NCBI GenBank assembly: GCA_026386995.1
Contig: JAPLMO010000180.1
Coordinates: 1-5,819 of the forward strand
Source of the DNA: Planctomycetota bacterium
Lineage (GTDB): Bacteria > Planctomycetota > Phycisphaerae > FEN-1346
Reading direction: 5' to 3'
Length of the DNA stretch: 5,819 nucleotides
A model generated the notes under the pieces. It saw nothing but the letters and a program-made list of their open reading frames with translations. It did no database searches and was not told where the DNA came from. Below, piece after piece: positions 1 through 5,385 of this stretch. Within the stretch, counting starts at the first letter, position 1. Each line of letters opens with the position of its first letter. The position numbers and the translations under genes were made by a program.

Positions 1-584
1 GCGATCATAATACCGCCTGCCAGGTCGGCGGGGTTCGCCTTGCCGCCGCGGGCCTCGATTTCGCTGAAGGCCACCATCATGCCCCAGATCGTGCCCCAGA
101 GGCCGAACATCGGGGCGACGTTTCCCAGGAGGTTGAGCCACTCGATCTTGCGGTACAGGCGGGCCGTGCGTTCGCTGGTGGCGTCCTGCATGGCGTTTTC
201 CATGGCATCGTAGCCGTTGGCGGCCTCGATGAGGCCCGCGTGGACGACGCCCGAGACGAACGACGGGTCGTTCTGGCAGAACTCCAGGGCCTCGCGGAAG
301 CGACGCTCGTCAAACATCGTCTTGACCTGTGCCACGGAGACTTCCGGCACCAGGATGGCGCGGCGGATCGTGATGCTGTGCTCCACGATCAGCGCGATCG
401 ACGCCAGCGAACAGGCGTAAATGGCCACCATGTCAAAAAAACCGACGGCATCCGTGAACGTGGATATGTAGAACATCGAGCCGACGGACATGCGGCTCTT
501 CTTCTCTTCAGCCAACCCCGGCACGCTCATCATCAGCACCATGGCGCCCGCGGCCAACACCCAGAACAACGCTCGCTTCTTCAT
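1..584 (-). CDS. MotA/TolQ/ExbB-family proton-channel protein, partial (3' end beyond window)
   Basis: The first 194 codons of a gene that runs off the left edge. The family forms the inner-membrane stator that uses the proton motive force to energise a TM partner (TonB, TolA or the flagellar motor). Visible order: an N-terminal signal peptide (KKR then a hydrophobic stretch, likely cleavage after GLA near residue 25); a first channel TM helix at about 48-72; a cytoplasmic helical loop of about 75-145; then the family hallmark at 152-173, with APMFGLWGTIWGMM matching the ExbB/TolQ second channel helix and its conserved Thr (T165). The third channel helix is missing only because the window ends. 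The start is fixed by AAGGAG 8-9 nt upstream. It is the third visible gene of the minus-strand operon, after VWA1 and the TPR protein, separated from the latter by 148 bp. ExbB/TolQ rather than MotA is favoured by size and by the VWA neighbours, but the subfamily is not settled. The signal peptide is an addition relative to E. coli ExbB. Confidence 0.92.
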   Translation of the reverse strand, partial: MKKRALFWVLAAGAMVLMMSVPGLAEEKKSRMSVGSMFYISTFTDAVGFFDMVAIYACSLASIALIVEHSITIRRAILVPEVSVAQVKTMFDERRFREALEFCQNDPSFVSGVVHAGLIEAANGYDAMENAMQDATSERTARLYRKIEWLNLLGNVAPMFGLWGTIWGMMVAFSEIEARGGKANPADLAGGIMI

Positions 585-651
585 GTGCTCCGACTCCTTT
601 TCAGTCAGCCTTGAACCCTGTTTCCCTGGAGGTCCGTGTTCGTCCTCGCAG

Positions 652-673
652 CGGCGGGCTTCCGGACCCGCCG
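652..673. repeat. GC-rich palindrome (7-bp perfect stem), copy 1 of the CGGCGGG-arm family
   Basis: Arms CGGCGGG (652-658) and CCCGCCG (667-673) enclose an 8-nt loop containing TCCGGA. The same arm core recurs in the palindromes at 5274-5301 and 5386-5405, and with one substitution at 5335-5364. On the plus strand it is followed by a T-rich run (675-683) and so looks like an intrinsic terminator in that direction, but no plus-strand gene lies upstream. In the minus-strand operon transcript it would form a hairpin about 70 nt before the ExbB-like start. Confidence 0.6.
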
Positions 674-688
674 GTTTTATTTTCATCG

Positions 689-725
689 TCGCCGTTTGCG
701 GCGAAGGCTAAACGTTTCTTCGCCG
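689..725 (-). other. Intercistronic alternative hairpins between the TPR and ExbB-like genes
   Basis: Two mutually exclusive stems share the segment 699-706. One pairs TCGCCG (689-694) with CGGCGA (699-704) around TTTG. The other pairs CGGCGAAG (699-706) with CTTCGCCG (718-725) around an 11-nt loop holding the self-complementary AAACGTTT. Both follow the TPR stop codon in the minus-strand transcript and have no U-tract in that direction. A role in mRNA processing or in setting different expression of the two genes is possible. The structures are visible, the function is not. Confidence 0.4.
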
Positions 726-732
726 GCCGCGG

Positions 733-1779
733 CTACTTGCCGAGCCGCACGAGTTCCCGCTTGGCCCGTTCCGCCCCCGGCGTGCCGGCATACCGGGCCA
801 CGGCTTCTCCGTAAACCTTCTGGACCTCGTCCTTGGGGGCCTTGGCGGCCTCCATGGCCTGGCCGGCCCACCAGAGGGCCTCGGCCGTGAGGGCCTTGTC
901 TCTGGGGTACAGGATCGGCAGCCGCATGAATTCCAGGGCGGCTTCCATATTCTGGTTACGCTCCTTCAGAATCCTGCCGCGCCAGAAGGTGATGTCGTCG
1001 GGATGCTCCTGCACCAGGGCCGGGCCGTTGGCATCCATCTTGGCCGCGGCCTCGTCGAACTTGCCGGCGGCAACAAGCAACTCGATCTGCTTGAGCATTG
1101 CGCCTTGGCGGATCCGCTCGTCCGGGCTGGCCAGCAGAGAATCCAGCGTCGCCATCACGTCTTCGGGTTTTCCAACGAGCGCCTGCAGCGAAGCCTTGAA
1201 GTTCTGGAGTTCGCCGACGTAAGGCTTGCCTGCGGCCGTACGCAAGGCGTCTTCCACCTTCTTGAGCATCGCCTTGTTGACCTCTTGGGCATCCTCGCGG
1301 GGAGCCGGCAACTTCAGGCCCGTCACCAGGTTCGGCCCGCCACTCGCCAATTCCAGGAAAGCGTCCAGTGCATCGGGGACCCTGCCGGAATCGGCATAGA
1401 ACCGGTACATGCGACATTGGACGAGCACGCGGAGCCACTGGGGTGCCGTGGTTGTGGCCGTCATCTGGCGGTACAGGCGCTCGGCCTCGACGTAGCCCTG
1501 GGGCTTGCCGGCCTGGCCCTGGGCGTAAGCGTCCTCGGCCCGCTCCAGGTCGGGATAGGCGTCGGCCTTGACCTTGGCGATGTCCGACATCGGGATGGTC
1601 TGCTTGTTGCCGTCGCTGTCGATAACGATGCCGCCGGCCGCAAAGCCGGTGATCTTGCCGTTGATGCCGATGCGCTTGGCGGTGAGAATGCGATCGGCGC
1701 GTGCGGCGGTCGCGGCGGCCAGGAGAGCGATTGCGGCCGCCATCAAGGCGACGCTAGTTTTGTTGAGCCAGGGTCGCAA
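733..1779 (-). CDS. Exported TPR-like helical-repeat protein
   Basis: No specific family recognised. From the chosen start the product is 348 residues: a Sec signal peptide with Arg and Lys in the n-region, a hydrophobic Ala/Leu core, and likely cleavage after AARA; then a short beta-rich segment of about 40 residues (GINGKITGF..GGIVIDSDGNKQTIP) resembling the small domain often placed before TPRs in planctomycete envelope proteins; then amphipathic helix pairs to the C-terminus, for example AERLYRQM, DALDAFLEL, KFDEAAAKM and MEAALEFM, spaced as in tetratricopeptide repeats. It probably acts as a periplasmic scaffold. Start choice: TTG at 1779 has GGAG 7 nt upstream and gives a good signal peptide, but overlaps the end of VWA1 by 26 bp. 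Alternatives in frame are ATG at 1827 (74-bp overlap, no Shine-Dalgarno) and ATG at 1743 (no overlap, no Shine-Dalgarno, no positive n-region). The overlap implies translational coupling with VWA1. The reading frame is certain; function and start are not. Confidence 0.78.
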   Translation of the reverse strand: MRPWLNKTSVALMAAAIALLAAATAARADRILTAKRIGINGKITGFAAGGIVIDSDGNKQTIPMSDIAKVKADAYPDLERAEDAYAQGQAGKPQGYVEAERLYRQMTATTTAPQWLRVLVQCRMYRFYADSGRVPDALDAFLELASGGPNLVTGLKLPAPREDAQEVNKAMLKKVEDALRTAAGKPYVGELQNFKASLQALVGKPEDVMATLDSLLASPDERIRQGAMLKQIELLVAAGKFDEAAAKMDANGPALVQEHPDDITFWRGRILKERNQNMEAALEFMRLPILYPRDKALTAEALWWAGQAMEAAKAPKDEVQKVYGEAVARYAGTPGAERAKRELVRLGK

Positions 1780-2902
1780 GGTCCGACTCCGATATGAACT
1801 TGTAGTTTCCGTGGTTATCATCCGCAATCTGCTTCAGGACGGCCTCGCCGGTCTTGTACAGGAATCCGATGGTGTGGACGGTGGCCTTGCCGCCGACGTT
1901 CAGACGCTTCACATGGTCGATAATGGCGCGGTCGAACTCGCCGTCGGTCAGAAGGTAAATGAGTTCGGGCTTGCAGTCGAACGCACGTTCCAGGGCCTTG
2001 GAGGGGTCGGTCTCGCCCTGGGCGATGACGCCGTCGATGAACTCGAAGGCCAACTGCCTGTTGCGTTCGGTGGCATTGACGAGCCGCCGCGTAGACATCT
2101 CGACGGGCGGGCCGGAGGAGTAAAAGATGACGTGGAATTCCTTGGCCTCGCCTAGTTCGCCGATCGAGCGTTTCAGTTCATATTTGACGAAGTCGAGGGA
2201 ATCGGTCATGCTGCCCGAGCGGTCGACAACGTAAACGATCTTGGCGGACTCGTCATCGCCGCCCGCCCCGAAAAAGTTCCCTCGGCCCGAGCCGAGGCCC
2301 TCAAAGCCGCCGATCTTCCCGCCGCCGCCGCCGATGCCGAGGACCTCCAGTTGCGCCAAGTTGTTATCGGCCACGTCGGGGAGCGGGTTATCCGTGAACT
2401 TGCGGACGATGCTGCTCGGCCCGGGGCGGAACTTGCCGCGGCTTGACTGCTGCTTCTGGTCCGGCTTCAGCCGCTTCTCCATCTTGTGCTTCTCGGTCTG
2501 GACGACCGCCGACTTGTACTCGAATGGGGGTTGCGTGGCCTCGACCTGCCACGCCGTGAAGTAAGCCAGGATGACCACCGCCAAGTGCAAGAGGACGCTC
2601 GTGCCCCAACTCGGGACGTACATGGCGAGCCACGCCATGACGGTGTCCATGCCGCCCTGCTCTTCTTCCTCCGGCTGCTCGCCTTCGGGCGGCGGGGCCG
2701 CATTGGCCGGCGGCGCAGCGCCGGCGGCAACGGCGGCGGGTTCGGGCGCCACGGCCGCCACCGTCCCGGGCACCTCTGTCGGCTGGGCGTCCGACGGCAC
2801 GACCGTGGCCTGGTTGCAATGAGGGCAAGCCACCTCGGTTCCCGGCGACTCATTGACGGTCAGGCGTTTACCGCACTTCGCGCAACGGAACTTGAAGGCC
2901 AT
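1754..2902 (-). CDS. Membrane-anchored VWA-domain protein with N-terminal zinc ribbon (VWA1)
   Basis: 382 residues. Residues 1-35 form a zinc ribbon with C7-x2-C10 and C26-x2-C29. Residues 40-82 are an Ala/Pro/Glu-rich linker. A single TM helix spans about 99-118 and begins with S102-x-x-x-H106, the TonB/TolA-type spacing. A basic, charged periplasmic stretch (130-170) and a Gly-rich segment (188-215) lead to the VWA domain (about 220-382). Its MIDAS metal site is complete: DRSGS (D227, S229, S231), T298 and the Asp of LLTDGEFD (D320), so divalent-cation-dependent ligand binding is expected. With a TonB-like topology the ribbon is cytoplasmic and the VWA domain periplasmic. The start is supported by a perfect AGGAGG (2911-2916) 8 nt upstream. 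It is the first gene of the operon, downstream of the promoter at 2938-2966, and overlaps the TPR gene. The VWA core is about two-thirds identical to VWA2 by hand alignment. The ligand is unknown. Confidence 0.94.
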   Translation of the reverse strand: MAFKFRCAKCGKRLTVNESPGTEVACPHCNQATVVPSDAQPTEVPGTVAAVAPEPAAVAAGAAPPANAAPPPEGEQPEEEEQGGMDTVMAWLAMYVPSWGTSVLLHLAVVILAYFTAWQVEATQPPFEYKSAVVQTEKHKMEKRLKPDQKQQSSRGKFRPGPSSIVRKFTDNPLPDVADNNLAQLEVLGIGGGGGKIGGFEGLGSGRGNFFGAGGDDESAKIVYVVDRSGSMTDSLDFVKYELKRSIGELGEAKEFHVIFYSSGPPVEMSTRRLVNATERNRQLAFEFIDGVIAQGETDPSKALERAFDCKPELIYLLTDGEFDRAIIDHVKRLNVGGKATVHTIGFLYKTGEAVLKQIADDNHGNYKFISESDLATLAQQN

Positions 2903-2910
2903 GTTATGAA

Positions 2911-2916
2911 CCTCCT
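2911..2916 (-). promoter_or_regulatory. Ribosome binding site of VWA1
   Basis: A perfect AGGAGG on the minus strand with 8 nt to the ATG at 2902. It is the strongest Shine-Dalgarno in the window and fixes the start just before the zinc ribbon. Confidence 0.85.
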
Positions 2917-2937
2917 GGTCGGGTTCACTCCGCGGGT

Positions 2938-2966
2938 ATGATAGAAAGAGACCAGAGGGACGTCAA
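2938..2966 (-). promoter_or_regulatory. Sigma70-type promoter for the VWA1-TPR-ExbB operon
   Basis: On the minus strand, -35 TTGACG (2961-2966), a 17-nt spacer, and -10 TATCAT (2938-2943); each hexamer differs from consensus at one position. Transcription would start near 2931, giving a leader of about 30 nt that contains the AGGAGG. A 7-bp inverted repeat, CCAGAGG (2952-2958) and CCTCTGG (2992-2998), brackets the -35 element and might be an operator, though this could be chance. No other structure is clear between here and the divergent promoter at 3116. Confidence 0.75.
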
Positions 2967-3115
2967 CCCACAGATATCCCGGACTACCCGGCCTCTGGCT
3001 CCTTCCCCCGCCCATTCCACATACCCATACGGATGAGAAGGCCGGTTGTTCGACAAAAAATTCCGCAGACCTCCGTCTTAAGTTCCGTGCTTGGGACACC
3101 CAATGAGAATAGGGC

Positions 3116-3145
3116 TTGACACCGTTCCGAAAGTGCGGCCATACT
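3116..3145 (+). promoter_or_regulatory. Sigma70-type promoter for the lipoprotein gene
   Basis: A perfect -35 TTGACA (3116-3121), an 18-nt spacer, and -10 CATACT (3140-3145, 4 of 6 matches). Transcription would begin near 3152, leaving a leader of about 55 nt before the ATG at 3207. This placement argues against the in-frame ATG at 3153, which would sit at or next to the transcription start. Confidence 0.7.
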
Positions 3146-3206
3146 AGGCAAAATGAGAATTCCGGATAAATCGCCCTTCCGTCGGAGCGCGTTACGGGAG
3201 AAAACC

Positions 3207-4067
3207 ATGAGGAATCTGCTCGTCTGTTCACTGGTCGTCGTGTGGGCTTGCGCGGCGGTCGGCTGCGGTGAAGGGGACGCCGGCAAGACCGACACCGAGA
3301 AGAAGTTCCAGGAACTGTACAAGCAGTACTCCGCCCGGTTCTACCAGGAAACGACCAACCAGATCCAGTCGATGCCGCCCATGGAGGTCACCAAGCAGGC
3401 CTCGCGCCTTTGGGAAGAGGTCTTCAGCCCCAACAAGGCCCTCGTGACCAAGCGCGTGGACGAGATCCTGAAGGAACTGGACCAGTGCCCCGCCATCCAG
3501 GAAGACCAGTATAACGAGGTTGCCGTCGGGAGCCGCGAAGCCGGGGCAACCCCCGACAAGGCATGGAAGACCCTCGTGGCCGACGAGCAGCCGCGACAGG
3601 ACTCCGTCCCTGACGACGCCGAGGGCCTCGTGCTCAGGCAATTCCGGTGGAGCCCGATCGGCGACGCCCAGATGGCCCTCAACAACTGGCTCCAACGCAT
3701 CATGCAGCGGCCGGCGTACGCGATGCGGCAGGTGATGGCCATCAACGTCTCGCCCTTGTGGGAAGCCATTGACCGCAACGTGGACCACCCGAAACTGTGC
3801 CTGCGACAGGGTCCGATGATCTTCATCGTCGACATGTCGCGCAAGGACGACGTCTACCAGGTCGAGAAGATGCGGTGGCTGCGGCCGAAGAGCATGGGGC
3901 CGGTGTCGGTCCCGGCCGCCGCCAAGGCGCCGTCTGCCGGCGAAACCTTGGCGGTCCCGCCGGCACCCGTCGAGATCCCGGGCGCCGCGCCGGCCGTAAC
4001 GCCGCCACCGATCACCGCGCCGCCCGCGGCCCCCGCCGGGAAGAACGGGAAGAAGGCGAAAGGCTGA
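3207..4067 (+). CDS. Putative lipoprotein of unknown function
   Basis: 286 residues, family not recognised. Residues 1-20 look like a lipoprotein signal: M-R-N, a hydrophobic core, then AAVGC with lipidation expected at C20. The -3 position is Ala rather than Leu, so the lipobox is slightly off consensus. Residue +2 is Gly, so there is no Asp inner-membrane retention signal. The body (about 28-230) is mostly helical and charged, with a conserved-looking core around 140-225 (LRQFRWSPIGDAQMALNNWL, then a beta-like GPMIFIVDMSRKDDVYQVEKMRWL). The C-terminus (232-286) is Pro/Ala-rich and ends in a Lys-rich tail, typical of a flexible periplasmic or wall-spanning arm. ATG at 3207 is chosen because GGGAG (3196-3200) lies 6 nt upstream; an upstream in-frame ATG at 3153 lacks this and would bury the signal peptide. 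It sits between two VWA paralogues on the opposite strand, with its stop 12 bp from the VWA2 stop and no clear terminator between them. Confidence 0.85.
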   Translation: MRNLLVCSLVVVWACAAVGCGEGDAGKTDTEKKFQELYKQYSARFYQETTNQIQSMPPMEVTKQASRLWEEVFSPNKALVTKRVDEILKELDQCPAIQEDQYNEVAVGSREAGATPDKAWKTLVADEQPRQDSVPDDAEGLVLRQFRWSPIGDAQMALNNWLQRIMQRPAYAMRQVMAINVSPLWEAIDRNVDHPKLCLRQGPMIFIVDMSRKDDVYQVEKMRWLRPKSMGPVSVPAAAKAPSAGETLAVPPAPVEIPGAAPAVTPPPITAPPAAPAGKNGKKAKG

Positions 4068-4079
4068 TAGAACAGTTTC

Positions 4080-5066
4080 CTAGTGGCCGGCCAATTCCGC
4101 CAGGTCCGCTTCGGAGACAAACTTATACTCCCCGCCGTTCTGGGCGGCGATCTCGCGGAGCACCCGGTTCTCCGGGTTATACAGGAATCCGATCGTAAAG
4201 ACCTTGACCCTTCCACCGGCGTTGAGGCGTTTCACGTAATCTATGACCGCCTTGTCGAACTCGCCGTCGGTCAACAGGTAGATGACGTCCGGCTGAACGG
4301 CAAACGCCCGATCCAGGGCCTGCATGGGGTCGGTCCCGCCGGTCGCAATGACCGAGTCGATGAAGTCCATCGCTAGACCGCGGTTCCTCTCGGTGGCCGA
4401 CATCAGCCGCCGGGCCGCCACTTCCATGGGCGGGCCGGACGAGAAGAACACGATGTGGAACTGCGAGTCATCCCTGAGTTCCTGGAGGCTCCGCTTCAAT
4501 TCGTACTTCACGAAGTCCAACGAGTCCGTCATGCTGCCGGAACGGTCGACGACGTAGACGACCTTGGCGGGATTGCCGCCGGGCACCCCCCCGCGTGAAA
4601 ACAGGCCGATCGTGGTATCGGACCCCCCGGGTTCGCCCAAACTCAATGTGCCCGGTCCGGTTCCGATGACCGGAATCGGAACGGGATCCTTCCGGATGAT
4701 ATCGGCCAGCGGGTCGCCGAGCGGAGGACGCTGGGCCACCTGGGGCATCTTAATGTCCTTTCGGAAGAGCGCGGCCCCTTGGGGATCGGGCGCCCGGGGA
4801 CGCACCAAAACCAGGGGCGGCGGCGATAGCGGGACCGGCTTTATGGTACCCGGCTCGAACGGCGGCTCGGCCTGGATTTGCACCGCCATAAACGCCCCCA
4901 GGATGACCAGGGCCACGTGAACAATGACGCTCGTGCCCCACGTGGGCAAGTACAGGCTGACCCAGTCCATCACGGCGTCCAGGGCGGTCTCGCGAGAAAG
5001 ATCGGCAGAGGCATCGGCAACACATTCGGCAGGCAGGCGTTTAAGGGCTGGCGGTTGGCGGAACAT
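4080..5066 (-). CDS. Membrane-anchored VWA-domain protein without zinc ribbon (VWA2)
   Basis: 328 residues, a paralogue of VWA1. A cytoplasmic segment of about 40 residues has no Cys pairs. The TM helix (about 43-62) starts with S46-x-x-x-H50 (SVIVH), again the TonB/TolA spacing. A Pro-rich periplasmic stretch follows (66-135, with VPLSPPP and PVPIPVIG), like the rigid proline region of TonB. A Gly-rich linker (136-166) leads to the VWA domain (about 167-328) with an intact MIDAS: D174, S176, S178, T245 and D267. The VWA halves of the two paralogues differ mainly on surface positions, while linkers are unrelated, suggesting an old duplication with conserved core function. ATG at 5066 is chosen for GGGGAGG 6 nt upstream; an in-frame GTG at 5081 would overlap that site. 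The gene is monocistronic in this window and not joined to the VWA1 operon. The ligand is unknown. Confidence 0.94.
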   Translation of the reverse strand: MFRQPPALKRLPAECVADASADLSRETALDAVMDWVSLYLPTWGTSVIVHVALVILGAFMAVQIQAEPPFEPGTIKPVPLSPPPLVLVRPRAPDPQGAALFRKDIKMPQVAQRPPLGDPLADIIRKDPVPIPVIGTGPGTLSLGEPGGSDTTIGLFSRGGVPGGNPAKVVYVVDRSGSMTDSLDFVKYELKRSLQELRDDSQFHIVFFSSGPPMEVAARRLMSATERNRGLAMDFIDSVIATGGTDPMQALDRAFAVQPDVIYLLTDGEFDKAVIDYVKRLNAGGRVKVFTIGFLYNPENRVLREIAAQNGGEYKFVSEADLAELAGH

Positions 5067-5072
5067 AGGGCA

Positions 5073-5098
5073 CCTCCCCACGGGGTCACCGGACCCCG
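5073..5098 (-). promoter_or_regulatory. VWA2 ribosome binding site with abutting hairpin
   Basis: GGGGAGG on the minus strand (5073-5079) is 6 nt from the ATG at 5066. Directly upstream, CGGGGTC (5081-5087) and GACCCCG (5092-5098) form a 7-bp stem with a 4-nt loop whose base is 1 nt from the Shine-Dalgarno. Such placement can influence ribosome access; no effect is shown. Confidence 0.5.
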
Positions 5099-5210
5099 GG
5101 CGTCGTGGTTTCTTGGAACCCGACCGGCCGTCGCAGGCGCCTGTGCGGCCACACGCTCATCAACCACCTACTTGTACGCGGCTCGGATGGGAAAATTTCG
5201 GAAAAACTAG

Positions 5211-5239
5211 ATTTATGACCTCCCACTTTTGCTTTGCAA
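5211..5239 (-). promoter_or_regulatory. Weak candidate promoter for VWA2
   Basis: Minus-strand TTGCAA (5234-5239), a 17-nt spacer, and ATAAAT (5211-5216). It lies in the only AT-rich patch (about 5190-5240) of the 363-bp divergent region, roughly 145 nt before the VWA2 start. Spacing is ideal but the -10 match is poor, so this is a guess. No convincing plus-strand promoter for araB was seen; one may share this AT-rich patch. Confidence 0.25.
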
Positions 5240-5273
5240 TCCGGCCCCGCCTGTGGCACTAATACGCCACCTT

Positions 5274-5301
5274 GCGCGGCGGGTCTCCCGACCCGCCGCG
5301 C
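5274..5301. repeat. GC-rich palindrome, perfect 11-bp stem
   Basis: Arms GCGCGGCGGGT (5274-5284) and ACCCGCCGCGC (5291-5301) with loop CTCCCG. It is in the araB upstream region, shares the CGGCGGG core with 652-673, and has no T-tract on either side, so it is not a typical intrinsic terminator. Confidence 0.7.
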
Positions 5302-5334
5302 GTGCCCCGTTTCCGAGCCCATAGCCGCGTTTTT

Positions 5335-5364
5335 CGCGCGGTGGGTCCGGAGACCCACCGCGCG
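5335..5364. repeat. GC-rich palindrome, perfect 12-bp stem
   Basis: Arms CGCGCGGTGGGT (5335-5346) and ACCCACCGCGCG (5353-5364) with loop CCGGAG. Compared with the copy at 5274-5301 the arm core is GGTGGGT instead of GGCGGGT, and the change is matched on the other arm (GCC to ACC), a compensatory pair that keeps the stem. Confidence 0.7.
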
Positions 5365-5385
5365 GCTGAGGTTGGGCCTCTCGAT

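Noticed and set aside
652..683. Plus-strand intrinsic terminator (hairpin followed by T-rich run)
   Set aside because: There is no plus-strand gene upstream; the T run is interrupted and the hairpin belongs to a palindrome family that elsewhere has no T run.
1003..1797. Long open frame on the plus strand (264 codons) opposite the TPR gene
   Set aside because: It is antisense to a frame with a signal peptide and helical repeats; its translation has no recognisable domain, and GC-rich codon use commonly opens such mirror frames.
3153..3206. In-frame upstream ATG adding 18 residues to the lipoprotein
   Set aside because: It lies at the predicted transcription start, lacks a Shine-Dalgarno, and would put a charged extension before the lipoprotein signal.
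4068..4079. Bidirectional terminator between the convergent lipoprotein and VWA2 genes
   Set aside because: The 12-bp gap contains no stem or T-tract.
5067..5081. In-frame GTG start for VWA2 at 5081
   Set aside because: It overlaps the GGGGAGG that correctly spaces the ATG at 5066.
5254..5276. Sigma54-like TGGCAC followed by TTGC upstream of araB
   Set aside because: The gap between the two elements is 12 nt, not the 4-5 nt needed for a -24/-12 promoter.
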